Positions 7,976 to 16,214 of a stretch of 64,000 nucleotides of DNA are shown here, piece after piece (within the stretch, counting starts at the first letter, position 1; each line of letters opens with the position of its first letter). A program made the translations under genes and the position numbers. The DNA lies in the NCBI RefSeq assembly GCF_029428875.1, contig NZ_JAJSOO010000001.1, positions 5,208,001 to 5,272,000 on the forward strand. Direction: 5' to 3'. Below the pieces are notes generated by a model. It did no database searches. It saw only the letters and a program-made list of their open reading frames with translations, and was not told where the DNA came from. Source of the stretch: Streptomyces sp. JH34 (lineage in GTDB: Bacteria > Actinomycetota > Actinomycetes > Streptomycetales > Streptomycetaceae).

Positions 7976-8466
7976 CGACACGTGGAGTTCTGTACGTCCA
8001 CTCCGCACCGCGCGCGCTGTGCCCGCACATCGAATGGGCGGTGGCGGGTGTACTCGGTCTGAGAGTCGAGCTGGACTGGATCAGACAGCCGGCCGCACCC
8101 GGCACCTGGCGGTCCGAATTCTCCTGGAAGGGCCGCGTGGGTACGGCTTCGGAGCTGGCCTCGGCCCTCCGCGGCTGGGACCTGCTGCGCTTCGAGGTGA
8201 CCGCGGAACCGTGCCCCACGGCGGAGGGCGAGCGCTACAGCTCCACTCCGGGCCTCGGCATCTTCCACGCCGTCACCGGCATGCACGGCGACATCCTGGT
8301 CCCGGAGGACCGGCTTCGGGCCGCGCTGGCGCGTTCCCTGAACGGCGAGACGGACCTGGAGGCCGAGGTCGCGAAACTCCTGGGCAAGCCCTGGGACGAC
8401 GAGCTGGAGTCCTTCCGCCACGCCGGAGAGGGCGCGCCCGTCAGGTGGCTGCACCAGGTGGTCTGA
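7972..8466 (+). CDS. DUF3145 family protein
   Basis: This 164-residue actinobacterial protein belongs to DUF3145, which in streptomycetes stands beside fabF. The N-terminus MTTRGVLYVHSAP and the C-terminus APVRWLHQVV are hallmarks I recognise. It has no membrane span or known catalytic motif. The GTG start has GGAGGT at 7962-7967 at good spacing. The function is unknown. Its fixed neighbourhood with the convergent fatty-acid synthesis operon hints at a link with lipid metabolism, but nothing in the sequence proves it. Confidence 0.85.
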   Translation: MTTRGVLYVHSAPRALCPHIEWAVAGVLGLRVELDWIRQPAAPGTWRSEFSWKGRVGTASELASALRGWDLLRFEVTAEPCPTAEGERYSSTPGLGIFHAVTGMHGDILVPEDRLRAALARSLNGETDLEAEVAKLLGKPWDDELESFRHAGEGAPVRWLHQVV

Positions 8467-8589
8467 GGGGGAGGGGCACCGCGCCCGTCCCCGTCACCCC
8501 GCCGCGCTGAAACGTTTCCTCCGGCACGCGCCGGGCGGTGCTCCCGCATGCCCGGGCGCAGCTGCGGCGCCGTGCCGCGCGCACGCGGA

Positions 8590-8620
8590 AGGCCCGCCTC
8601 CCGGACCGGGAAGCGGGCCT
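8590..8620. terminator. Bidirectional hairpin between DUF3145 and fabF
   Basis: AGGCCCGCCTCCCGG at 8590-8604 pairs with CCGGGAAGCGGGCCT at 8606-8620, with one G:T-type mismatch. The genes on both sides converge on it (stops at 8466 and 8636), so it probably ends both transcripts. Confidence 0.75.
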
Positions 8621-8635
8621 CGCGGCAGGATCGGA

Positions 8636-9898
8636 TCAGACCGAACGGAACGCCAGCACCACGTTGTGGCCACCGAAGCCGAACGAGTTGTTGATCGCGG
8701 CGATCGACCCCTCGGGCAGCGCACGCGGCTCACCGCGCACGACGTCGGCCTCGACGGCCTCGTCGAGGTCGTCGATGTTGATGGTCGGCGGCGCCATGCG
8801 GTTGTGCAGTGCCAGCACCGTCGCCACGGTCTCGATGCCGCCCGCGCCACCGAGCAGGTGGCCCGTCATGGACTTCGTGGCCGAGATCGCGACGTGGTCC
8901 AGGTCGTCGCCCAGCACCGCACGCAGTGCCTTGATCTCGGCGATGTCGCCCTGCGGTGTGGACGTGGCGTGCGCGTTCAGGTGCACGACCTCCGACGGCT
9001 TCAGGTCCGTGGAGTCCAGCAGGTTCTGCATCGCCGCGGCGATGCCGCGCCCGGTGGGCTCGGGCTGCGCGATGTGGTGGGCGTCCGCGGACAGGCCCTG
9101 GCCGAGCACCTCGCAGTAGACCCTGGCGCCCCGCGCGGCGGCGTGCTCCGCGGACTCCAGGATCACGACGCCGGCGCCCTCACCGAGGACGAAGCCGTCA
9201 CGCGCCGTGTCGTAGGGACGAGAGGCCTTCTCGGGCTCGTCGTTGCTCTTCGACATCGCCATCATGTTGGCGAACGCGGCGATCGGGAGCGGGTGGATGG
9301 CCGCCTCGGTGCCACCGGCGACGACCACGTCGGCCCGGCCGGTGCGAATCATCTCGACGGCGTAGCCGATCGCCTCGGCGCCCGAAGCACAGGCGGACAC
9401 CGGGGTGTGGACACCGGCCTGGGCGTTGACCTCCAGGCCGACGTTGGCCGCCGGGCCGTTGGGCATGAGCATGGGAACGGTGTGCGGGGAGACGCGGCGT
9501 ACGCCCTTCTCCTTCAGCACGTCGTACTGGTCGAGCAGGGTGATCACGCCGCCGATGCCGGAGGCGATGACTGATCCCAGACGCTCGGGCTGGATCTTCT
9601 CGTCCTCACCGGCCTTGCCGGTGAAGCCTGCGTCCGCCCACGCCTCGCGGGCCGCGATCAGCGCGAACTGCGCCGAGCGGTCCAGCTTGCGGGCGAGCGG
9701 CCTGGGCAGTACCTCGCCGGGGTCCACGGCCGCGAGGGCTGCGATCCGGACGGGCAGTTCGGCGAAACGTTCGCCCTCGAGAGGCTTGACGCCGGAACGA
9801 CCGGCCATCAGACCTTCCCAGGTCGATGCGGAGTCGCCACCCAGCGGAGTGGTTGCGCCGATACCGGTGACGACCACGGTGCGATTGGTCGGGCTCAC
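8636..9898 (-). CDS. fabF: 3-oxoacyl-[acyl-carrier-protein] synthase II (FabF)
   Basis: The protein has 420 residues and is the elongating condensing enzyme of type II fatty-acid synthesis. It joins malonyl-ACP to a growing acyl-ACP. The active-site Cys170 is in TPVSACASGAEAIGYA, and the two catalytic histidines lie in LNAHATSTPQGD and KSMTGHLLGGAGG. The GTG start at 9898 is chosen because the family N-terminus (NRTVVVTGIGATTPLG) begins there and GGAGAAG lies upstream. It is the last gene of the fabD-fabH-acpP-fabF operon, 79 bp after acpP. Confidence 0.97.
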   Translation of the reverse strand: MSPTNRTVVVTGIGATTPLGGDSASTWEGLMAGRSGVKPLEGERFAELPVRIAALAAVDPGEVLPRPLARKLDRSAQFALIAAREAWADAGFTGKAGEDEKIQPERLGSVIASGIGGVITLLDQYDVLKEKGVRRVSPHTVPMLMPNGPAANVGLEVNAQAGVHTPVSACASGAEAIGYAVEMIRTGRADVVVAGGTEAAIHPLPIAAFANMMAMSKSNDEPEKASRPYDTARDGFVLGEGAGVVILESAEHAAARGARVYCEVLGQGLSADAHHIAQPEPTGRGIAAAMQNLLDSTDLKPSEVVHLNAHATSTPQGDIAEIKALRAVLGDDLDHVAISATKSMTGHLLGGAGGIETVATVLALHNRMAPPTINIDDLDEAVEADVVRGEPRALPEGSIAAINNSFGFGGHNVVLAFRSV

Positions 9899-9977
9899 TG
9901 GAAAATCTTCTCCACGTGTAGAGGGTCGTGAATCAGCGGCGCCACCGCCGGGTGGCGACACACGGGACGGGCTGGGA

Positions 9978-10226
9978 TCAGCCCTGGTGCTTCAGGATGT
10001 AGTCGGCGGCGTCGCCGACCGTCTTGAGGTTCTTGACGTCCTCGTCGGGGATCTTGACGTCGAAGCGCTCTTCGGCGGCGACGACGACCTCGACCATGGA
10101 CAGCGAGTCGACGTCCAGGTCGTCGGTGAAGGACTTGTCCAGCTGGACGTCCTCGACCGGGATACCGGCGATCTCGTTGACGATCTCGGCGAGACCGGTG
10201 ACGATCTCTTCCTGAGTGGCGGCCAT
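9978..10226 (-). CDS. acpP: Acyl carrier protein
   Basis: This small acidic protein of 82 residues carries the growing acyl chain on a phosphopantetheine arm attached to Ser41 in DVDSLSMVEVV. It has the expected length and four-helix pattern. A strong ribosome binding site (GAAGGAGC) precedes the ATG. It lies between fabH and fabF, the fixed position of the fatty-acid ACP in streptomycetes, so it serves primary metabolism rather than a polyketide pathway. Confidence 0.97.
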   Translation of the reverse strand: MAATQEEIVTGLAEIVNEIAGIPVEDVQLDKSFTDDLDVDSLSMVEVVVAAEERFDVKIPDEDVKNLKTVGDAADYILKHQG

Positions 10227-10289
10227 GTTGGCGCTCCTTCGATGTGTTTCTGCAGGGTTCGGGCGAGCGGACCGAAAGGTCCGGTGTGC

Positions 10290-11321
10290 CTAGGGGAGGG
10301 TAACGACCGTCGCGGCGTAGACGAGACCCGCCCCGAAGCCGATGATGAGCGCCGTGTCGCCGCTCTTGGCCTGACCGGTCGCCAGAAGCCGCTCCATTGC
10401 GAGCGGAATCGAGGCGGCCGACGTGTTGCCGGTGGTTTCCACGTCACGGGCGACCGTGACGTGCTCCGGCAGCTTGAGCGTCTTCACCATCGAGTCGATG
10501 ATCCGCATGTTGGCCTGGTGCGGAATGAAGACATCCAGGTCGTCCGGCGAGATCCCGGCGGCCTCCAGCGCCTGCTGGGCGACCTTCGCCATCTCGAAGA
10601 CGGCCCAGCGGAAGACCGCCTGGCCCTCCTGCGTGATGGCCGGGAACTTGACCTCGCCCCGCTCGTTGAGCGGGAGGTTCGAGACGTCGCCGATGTGGAA
10701 GTCGTTCCACGCGACGGTCTGCTTGATCGTCTCGGACTTGTCGCCCTCCGAGCCCCAGACCGTGGGGCCGATGGCCGGGTCCTGGGACGGGCCGACCACG
10801 ACGGCGCCGGCGCCGTCACCGAAGAGGAAGGCCGTCGCGCGGTCCTCCAGGTCGGTGAGGTCGCTGAGCCGCTCGACACCGATGACGAGGACGTACTCCG
10901 CCGAGCCCTCGACGATCATGCCCTTGGCGAGGGTGAGGCCGTAGCCGAAGCCCGCGCAGCCGGCGGAGATGTCGAAGGCGGCGGGCTTGCCCGCGCCGAT
11001 CCGGTGCGCGATGTCGGTCGCGACCGCCGGGGTCTGCTTGAAGTGCGAGACGGTGGAGACGATGACTCCGCCGATCTGCTCGGGGGTGATCCCCGCGTCG
11101 GCGATCGCCTTGCCCGACGCCTCCACGGACATCATGGACACGGTCTCCTCGTCGGAGGCCCAGTGCCGGGTGGCGATGCCGGAGCGGGAGCGGATCCACT
11201 CGTCCGACGAGTCGATCGTCTCGAGGATCACCTCGTTGGGCACGACACGGGTCGGGCGGTAGCCGCCCACGCCCATGATCCGTGCGTACGGGGCGCCCTT
11301 GCTGGGCTTGATCTTCGACAT
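10290..11321 (-). CDS. fabH: 3-oxoacyl-[acyl-carrier-protein] synthase III (FabH)
   Basis: The protein has 343 residues and starts fatty-acid synthesis by condensing acetyl-CoA or branched acyl-CoA with malonyl-ACP. The triad is visible: Cys122 (ISAGCAGFGYG), His268 (IPHQANMRI) and Asn299 (TGNTSAASIP). The ATG at 11321 has AAGGAGCC upstream, and it follows fabD by only 13 bp. In streptomycetes this enzyme sets the branched-chain character of membrane lipids by its choice of primer. Confidence 0.97.
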   Translation of the reverse strand: MSKIKPSKGAPYARIMGVGGYRPTRVVPNEVILETIDSSDEWIRSRSGIATRHWASDEETVSMMSVEASGKAIADAGITPEQIGGVIVSTVSHFKQTPAVATDIAHRIGAGKPAAFDISAGCAGFGYGLTLAKGMIVEGSAEYVLVIGVERLSDLTDLEDRATAFLFGDGAGAVVVGPSQDPAIGPTVWGSEGDKSETIKQTVAWNDFHIGDVSNLPLNERGEVKFPAITQEGQAVFRWAVFEMAKVAQQALEAAGISPDDLDVFIPHQANMRIIDSMVKTLKLPEHVTVARDVETTGNTSAASIPLAMERLLATGQAKSGDTALIIGFGAGLVYAATVVTLP

Positions 11322-11334
11322 GCTCTCGGGCTCC

Positions 11335-12249
11335 TTAGGCGCCTGCGTGCTCGGAGATGAGCGCGCGGGCCGCGTCGAGGTCGTCGGGGGTCTTGAGCGC
11401 GAGTGTCCGCACACCGGGCAGCGCGCGCTTGGCGAGCCCGACCAGGGTCCCACCGGGCGCGGCCTCGATGAGCGTGGTGACACCGAGCTCGGCGAAGGTC
11501 TCCATGCACAGGTCCCAGCGGACCGGGTTGGCGACCTGGCCGACGAGCCGCGAGATGACCTCGTCGCCGGTGGCGACCGTCTTCCCGTCGGCGTTCGACA
11601 CGTACGTGATCTTCGGGTCGGTGACCGTCAGGGCGGTGGCGGCGGCACGCAGCTTCTCCACGGCCGGGGCCATGTGGTGCGTGTGGAACGCGCCGGCGAC
11701 CTTCAGCGGGACGACACGGCGTACGCCTTCGGGCTTGTCCTCGGCCAGCGCGGCGATCTGGGCCGCGGTGCCGGCGGCGACGATCTGCCCGCCGCCGTTG
11801 ACGTTGGCCGGGGTGAGCCCCAGCTTCTCCAGATGGGGGACCGTGACGTCCGGGTCCCCGCCGAGGAGCGCGGCCATGCCGGTCTCGGTGACCGCGGCGG
11901 CCTCGGCCATGCCGAGCCCCCGGGTGCGGACGAAGCGGAGCGCCGCCTCGTCCTCGATGACACCGGCGAGCGCGGCGGCGGTGATCTCACCGACGCTGTG
12001 TCCCGCGACGACGCCGGGTGAGACGTCCAGGGCGGCGGCCGAGAGCAGACCCGCGGCGACCAGCAGCGGCTGGGCCACCGCCGTGTCGCGGATCTCGTCC
12101 GCGTCCGCCTTCGTGCCGTAGTGGACAAGGTCGAGCCCGATGGCGTCGGACCATCCGGCGACGCGGTCGGCGGCACCGGGGAGTTCGAGCCAGGGAGTCA
12201 GGAAGCCGGGCGTCTGAGCGCCTTGGCCGGGAGCGACGAGTACGAGCAC
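11335..12249 (-). CDS. fabD: Malonyl-CoA:ACP transacylase (FabD)
   Basis: The protein has 304 residues and moves the malonyl group from CoA to ACP. The nucleophile is Ser85 in GHSVGEIT, the partner is His189 in AGAFHTHHM, and Gln9/Gln12 lie in the N-terminal APGQGAQTPGF. A GTG start at 12249 gives the usual N-terminus (MLVLVAPGQG). A second GTG two codons upstream (12255) with GAGAGAG before it is an alternative. It is the first gene of the fab operon. Upstream lies an 89-bp gap from fasR containing a 17-bp dyad. Confidence 0.96.
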   Translation of the reverse strand: MLVLVAPGQGAQTPGFLTPWLELPGAADRVAGWSDAIGLDLVHYGTKADADEIRDTAVAQPLLVAAGLLSAAALDVSPGVVAGHSVGEITAAALAGVIEDEAALRFVRTRGLGMAEAAAVTETGMAALLGGDPDVTVPHLEKLGLTPANVNGGGQIVAAGTAAQIAALAEDKPEGVRRVVPLKVAGAFHTHHMAPAVEKLRAAATALTVTDPKITYVSNADGKTVATGDEVISRLVGQVANPVRWDLCMETFAELGVTTLIEAAPGGTLVGLAKRALPGVRTLALKTPDDLDAARALISEHAGA

Positions 12250-12317
12250 CCTCACACTCTCTCTTGTGGACGGCCCAGGACGCCCGTGGGGACAGGGACG
12301 AAGAACCGTCAGGGGAA

Positions 12318-12334
12318 TTGTTGAAGTTCGACAA
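12318..12334. promoter_or_regulatory. Candidate FasR operator dyad
   Basis: TTGTTGAAGTTCGACAA is a 17-bp near-perfect palindrome (arms TTGTTGAA and TTCGACAA around a central G, one mismatch). It lies between the fasR stop (12339) and the fabD start (12249). FasR is known to bind the fabD promoter region and activate the operon; assigning this dyad to it is my inference. Confidence 0.5.
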
Positions 12335-12338
12335 AAGT

Positions 12339-13544
12339 CTAGGACTGACTGTCTCCGTCGGCCAAGCGCCCCAGGATGAGGGCGATCCGCAGCGTGAACG
12401 CGGAACGGACGTCGGAGGGTGACCAGCCGGTGACGTCGGTCACACGTCGCAGCCGGTAGCGCACGGTATTGGGGTGTACGAACAGCATGCGCGCCGCGCC
12501 CTCGAGACTGCTCGCCTGCTCCAGATACACACTCAGCGTCTCCAGAAGTGCCGAACCCGCTTCTTCGAGCGGTCTGTAGATCTCCTCCACCAGTTGATCG
12601 CGCGCGGCGGGGTCTCCCGCCATCGCACGCTCCGGAAGGAGATCGTCCGACAGGACGGGCCTCGGAGCGTCCTGCCACGCCGAACATGCCTTGAGACCGG
12701 CGGCCGCGGCTTGCGCGGACCGGGTGGCCGCGAGCAGGTCGGGCACCACGGGACCGGCGACGACGGGACCGGCCGCATAGGGCCCGATCAGCGATTTCGC
12801 CACGTTCAAGGGGTTGTCGCTGCCTCCGGCGATCACGACCAGGCGGTGTCCGAGCACTCCGGTCAGGACCTGGAGCTTGGCGTGCCTGGCCGCCCGTCGG
12901 ATCGCCTCCACGGTGAGTTCGCTGTCACCGTCGGGCGCGGTGCCGAGGATGACGCACACGTGCTCGGGTGAGTTCCAGCCGAGGGCGGCCGCCCGGGACA
13001 CGGCGCCCTCGTCCGCCTCGCCGGACAGCACCGCGTTCACCACGAGCGACTCCAGCCGGGCGTCCCACGCGCCACGCGCCTCGGCGGCCTGCGCGTAGAC
13101 CTGCGCGGTCGCGAAGGCGATCTCGCGCGCGTAGACGAGCAGCGCCTCACGCAGCACCGACTCGTCGCCGGGCGCCGCGACCTCGTCGATCGCGGCCTCC
13201 ATGACCTCGATCGTCGTACGCACCATCTCCACGGTCTGCCGCAGGGTGATCGCCCTGGTCAGTTCGCGCGGGGCGGTGCCGAACACGTCGGTGGAGATGG
13301 CCTGCGGTGTCTCCGGGTGCCGGAACCACTCGGTGAACGCGGCGATACCGGCCTGGGCGACCAGGCCGATCCAGGACCGGTTCTCCGGTGGCATCGCCCG
13401 GTACCACGGCAGTGTCTCGTCCATGCGGGCGATGGCGTTCGCGGCCAGCCGGCCGGAGGACTGCTCCAGCCGCTTCAGGGTCGCGGCGTGGAGATGGGCG
13501 TCATGCGCGGCGGACTGCTCAGGATCGTGTCGGGGCACGCACAC
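12339..13544 (-). CDS. fasR: FasR, PucR-type transcriptional activator of the fab operon
   Basis: The protein has 401 residues. The C-terminus carries the PucR/CdaR helix-turn-helix (SLEGAARMLFVHPNTVRYRLRR spans it), preceded by a GGDEF-like middle domain and an all-helical N-terminal sensory part. In S. coelicolor the homolog directly upstream of fabD is FasR, which activates fabD-fabH-acpP-fabF. Position, orientation and length all agree. The start is GTG at 13544; another GTG two codons later (13538) is possible, and neither has a clear Shine-Dalgarno. A signal molecule is not evident from the sequence. Confidence 0.9.
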   Translation of the reverse strand: MCVPRHDPEQSAAHDAHLHAATLKRLEQSSGRLAANAIARMDETLPWYRAMPPENRSWIGLVAQAGIAAFTEWFRHPETPQAISTDVFGTAPRELTRAITLRQTVEMVRTTIEVMEAAIDEVAAPGDESVLREALLVYAREIAFATAQVYAQAAEARGAWDARLESLVVNAVLSGEADEGAVSRAAALGWNSPEHVCVILGTAPDGDSELTVEAIRRAARHAKLQVLTGVLGHRLVVIAGGSDNPLNVAKSLIGPYAAGPVVAGPVVPDLLAATRSAQAAAAGLKACSAWQDAPRPVLSDDLLPERAMAGDPAARDQLVEEIYRPLEEAGSALLETLSVYLEQASSLEGAARMLFVHPNTVRYRLRRVTDVTGWSPSDVRSAFTLRIALILGRLADGDSQS

Positions 13545-13604
13545 AAGACTGCCTTATCGGGACAGGTGCCCGGTGAGGTGGGGCGTGAGGCGGGCCGACG
13601 GGGA

Positions 13605-13610
13605 TACCTT
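13605..13610 (+). promoter_or_regulatory. -10 element for a leaderless pirin transcript
   Basis: TACCTT fits the TAnnnT consensus and stands six bases before the GTG start at 13617. The intervening GGAGGC is too close to serve as a Shine-Dalgarno. This spacing puts the transcription start on the start codon. Confidence 0.5.
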
Positions 13611-13616
13611 GGAGGC

Positions 13617-14288
13617 GTGATCGACGTACGCCGCTCCGGGGACCGCTTCCGCGGCGGGGACCCGGCCACGGGTGACTCCGCGGGCATCGAGACGCTGCAC
13701 GCCTTCTCCTTCGGGCGGTTCTACGACCCGGACAACCTGCGCTTCGGGCCGATCCTCGCCTGCAACGAGGAGCGTCTCGCCCCGGGCGCCGGCTTCGACG
13801 AGCATCCGCACAGCCACACCGAGATCGTCACCTGGGTGGTGGAGGGCGAACTCACCCACCGCGACTCGGCCTCGCACGCCACGGTCGTCCGGGCCGGGGA
13901 CGTCCAGCACCTCAGTTCGGCCGCAGGGGTACGGCATGTCGAACGCAACGACGGGGAACACCCGCTGACGTTCGTTCAGATGTGGCTGGCGCCCCTGGAA
14001 CCCGGCGGGGAGCCCTCCTACACCCACGTCGTCGGGATGGCCGACTCCACCCCGTACGCCCTGCCCGAGGCGGGCGCCGTGCTCCATGTGCGGCGGCCGG
14101 CGGAGGGCGAGCGGACCGCCGTGCCCGATGCCGCGGGCGTCTACGTCCACGTCGTGCGGGGCCGTGTGCGGCTCGCGAGCGAGGAGCTGGAGCCGGGCGA
14201 CGCCGCCCGGATCACGGAGGCGGAGGGGCTGGAGCTGGAGGCACTGGAGCGGGCCGAGGTGCTGCTCTGGGAGCTCGCCTCGGTGTGA
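13617..14288 (+). CDS. Pirin-family cupin protein
   Basis: The protein has 223 residues. The N-terminal cupin carries the iron-binding pattern of pirins: HPHSHTEIVTWVVEGELTHRD supplies the histidines and glutamate, and RHVERND follows in the second motif. Pirins bind iron and act as redox sensors, transcription cofactors or quercetinases. The role here is not known. The GTG start is likely leaderless. It is divergent from fasR and convergent with the DUF4232 lipoprotein, with about 24 bp between them and no strong hairpin. Confidence 0.88.
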   Translation: MIDVRRSGDRFRGGDPATGDSAGIETLHAFSFGRFYDPDNLRFGPILACNEERLAPGAGFDEHPHSHTEIVTWVVEGELTHRDSASHATVVRAGDVQHLSSAAGVRHVERNDGEHPLTFVQMWLAPLEPGGEPSYTHVVGMADSTPYALPEAGAVLHVRRPAEGERTAVPDAAGVYVHVVRGRVRLASEELEPGDAARITEAEGLELEALERAEVLLWELASV

Positions 14289-14312
14289 GGGCAGGGCAGT
14301 CGTCCGTGTACG

Positions 14313-14960
14313 TCACTGCTTGCCGGTGCCGACCGGGTCCACCACGACCTTCTGGTCGGCGCCGTCGGAGATCTGGAGGCGGAGCGAGACCGACAGGGCC
14401 TTGGAGTGGGTCTCGTCGGGCGGGGTGACCTCGATGGCGCTGACGTAGGCACCCGTGCCCTCGGCCGACGGGTAGTGCAGGGTGAAGCGCGTGGTCTCGC
14501 CGTTACCCAGGTTGACCAGCGGGGCGTCGATGTCGCTGCGCTCGGCGCTGAGGGGCCCGGAGGCGTCCTGTGACCGCAGGTCGACCCCGGGGAAGCCCTT
14601 GAGGGTGCAGGCGTCGCCGGTGTTCTTGAGGCTGACGAGGAGGTCGCCCTCGCCCATGCCGTGAGCGGTGCCGAACTCGAGGTTCGCCGTCTTGCAGGGG
14701 CCGGTGTTGATCTGCCCGTTGCCGCTGCCCTGGGCGGACGCCGTGGTGGTCGACCCGTTTCCGGATCCCGTGCTCTTCTCGTCGCCGGAGGCGCTGCTGT
14801 CGGTGCTTTCGCTGTTGCTGTCGGAGGCCCCGGCCGAGGAGGAGGAGGCTCCGGAGTCGTTGGTCGCGCTGGCGGCGGAGTCGCCGTCCCCCTGGCACGC
14901 GGTGAGCGAGAGACCGGCGGTGAGGATCAGTGCGGTCAGTGTGAGCTTCGTGGCGCGCAT
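14313..14960 (-). CDS. DUF4232 lipoprotein with Ser-rich linker
   Basis: The protein has 215 residues. The ATG at 14960 gives a lipoprotein signal with lipobox LTAC, then a 70-residue linker made almost wholly of Ser, Gly, Asp, Ala and Thr. The C-terminal DUF4232 domain (about residues 85-215) has a conserved Cys pair (TGPCKTANLE and DACTLKGFPGV) that is likely a disulfide. DUF4232 proteins are common extracellular actinobacterial proteins of unknown function; the long flexible linker would let the domain reach into or past the cell wall. Confidence 0.85.
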   Translation of the reverse strand: MRATKLTLTALILTAGLSLTACQGDGDSAASATNDSGASSSSAGASDSNSESTDSSASGDEKSTGSGNGSTTTASAQGSGNGQINTGPCKTANLEFGTAHGMGEGDLLVSLKNTGDACTLKGFPGVDLRSQDASGPLSAERSDIDAPLVNLGNGETTRFTLHYPSAEGTGAYVSAIEVTPPDETHSKALSVSLRLQISDGADQKVVVDPVGTGKQ

Positions 14961-15352
14961 CGTGTGCTTCCTTTGCGGTCGGTGCCGTCTGCCCGGCACG
15001 AGTGGGCCTTACTGACCTTCAGGACCCGTCCCGACCGGCCGGACGTTCCACCCGGCCTCCCGCTAATACATGCCTGTTACAGGCGATTGTGGGCGCGGGG
15101 GCGTGACCGCCCGTGCCGGCAGACCCCGGGAGCGGCGGTCGCGCCGGAGGCCCGTGCCGCTCCCGGCCCGTGAAATGGGGCCCTGGCCACCCGCGCGGTG
15201 GTGCCTGACGGCTCGCCGGGGCAACGGTTCGCGCGGTCCTCCGGCGGATCCCGGGGAGCTGCGACGGCTATGACACGGTCGTGACCCGCCGCCCCTTGAA
15301 GATCTCCGGCGGCACAACCTCTTCACCCGCGCCACACCTCGCCCCCGCCTCG
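14961..15352. other. 392-bp intergenic region with a 13-bp palindrome
   Basis: No convincing gene is present between the DUF4232 start and the HxlR stop. At 15072-15084 there is a perfect palindrome, GCCTGTTACAGGC, about 115 bp upstream of the DUF4232 gene and next to an AT-rich patch (CTAATACA). It could be an operator for that gene. The rest is GC-rich with only short imperfect hairpins; I could not match it to a known riboswitch. Confidence 0.4.
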
Positions 15353-15793
15353 TCACTTGCTCCGGGCGTCGTACTCATCCCTGCTGGCCTGGATCTCCCC
15401 GTTGTGCTCGATGGCCCAGCGGGCGAGCGCCAGGGCGGGCGGGATGAGGCTCTCCCCCTGGGGCGTGAGCGCGTACTCGACTCGGGGCGGGACCTCCGCG
15501 TAGGCGGTGCGGGAGACCAGCCCGTCCCGTTCGAGGTTGCGCAGGGTCAGCGTGAGCATCCGTTGCGAGATGCCGGGGATGTGCTGCTGCAGGTGGGAGA
15601 AGCGCATGCGCCCCTGCTCCAGCGTCGCCACGGTCAGCATCGTCCACTTGTCGCAGATCCGGTCCAGGATCGCCCGGATCGCCTTGCCGCCGTCCCCCCG
15701 GATCATGCAGGTGTGTTCGTACAGCTCCACGACAGCTCCTTGTGCGTAGCTCACATCCGTGTGCCTTTTGCAGGCCTCCCGACAGTCACTCAT
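15353..15793 (-). CDS. HxlR-family transcriptional regulator
   Basis: The protein has 146 residues with a winged helix of the HxlR type: ICDKWTMLTVATLEQGRMRFSHLQ, then ISQRMLTLTLRNLERDGLVSR as recognition helix, and VEYALTPQGESL in the wing. Cysteines near the N-terminus (Cys4, Cys8 and Cys29) and Cys47 (RICDKW) could allow thiol-based sensing, as in HypR or YodB; this is inferred. It is divergent from a DoxX gene across a 42-bp gap with a palindrome covering the promoter. TAAGTT stands 8 bp before the ATG without a Shine-Dalgarno, which suggests a leaderless, self-regulated transcript. Confidence 0.92.
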   Translation of the reverse strand: MSDCREACKRHTDVSYAQGAVVELYEHTCMIRGDGGKAIRAILDRICDKWTMLTVATLEQGRMRFSHLQQHIPGISQRMLTLTLRNLERDGLVSRTAYAEVPPRVEYALTPQGESLIPPALALARWAIEHNGEIQASRDEYDARSK

Positions 15794-15804
15794 GATGAGG
15801 CAAC

Positions 15805-15817
15805 TTACGGTTCGTAA
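15805..15817. promoter_or_regulatory. Operator-like palindrome between hxlR-type and doxX-type genes
   Basis: TTACGGTTCGTAA is a perfect 5-3-5 inverted repeat. It overlaps the presumed -10 (TAAGTT, complement of 15802-15807) of the HxlR gene and lies 18 bp before the DoxX GTG, a position suitable for repressing both genes. Confidence 0.55.
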
Positions 15818-15835
15818 CTAACGAAGGTACTCCCC

Positions 15836-16201
15836 GTGCAGCTGGCGTACTGGATCGTCGCCGGGCTCCTGGCCCTGTTCTACGTCTACTCGGGAGGCGT
15901 GAAGGTCCTGCGGAGCCAGGACCAGCTCCGGCCCATGATGGGCTGGGTCGACCGGACGCCCATGCCGCTGGTCAGGGCGATCGGGGCCGTCGAGGTCCTC
16001 GGCGCGCTCGGTCTCGTCCTGCCGCCGCTCACCGGCATCGCGGTCGTGCTCGCCGTCGCCGCCGCGATCGGTCTGGTGCTGGTGCAGATCGGCGGCCTGG
16101 CCCTGCACCTGTCCCGCGGCGAGGTGCGGGTGATCGGACTCAACGTCGTCCTTCTGGTGTGGGCCGCAGTGACCGCCTGGCTGGCCACCGTCTGGCTCTG
16201 A
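15836..16201 (+). CDS. DoxX-family membrane protein
   Basis: This 121-residue protein has four predicted transmembrane helices (roughly 5-22, 45-65, 68-90 and 98-118). The first helix, ending with YVYSGGVKVL, resembles the DoxX/SURF4-like family. Such proteins are often controlled by HxlR regulators and induced by electrophilic or quinone stress. The exact biochemical role is unknown. GAAGG at 15823-15827 is the ribosome binding site for the GTG start. Confidence 0.85.
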   Translation: MQLAYWIVAGLLALFYVYSGGVKVLRSQDQLRPMMGWVDRTPMPLVRAIGAVEVLGALGLVLPPLTGIAVVLAVAAAIGLVLVQIGGLALHLSRGEVRVIGLNVVLLVWAAVTAWLATVWL

Positions 16202-16214
16202 CGGCGCCGGGGCC

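Noticed and set aside
9405..11360. Plus-strand open frame of 651 codons opposite fabF, acpP and fabH
   Set aside because: It is made of Val/Asp/Gly/Arg-rich antisense sequence; the minus strand encodes clear enzymes with active sites.
14961..15352. Possible riboswitch (c-di-AMP or cobalamin type) ahead of the DUF4232 lipoprotein gene
   Set aside because: None of the conserved sequence blocks of those classes was visible on the minus strand, which would be the sense strand.
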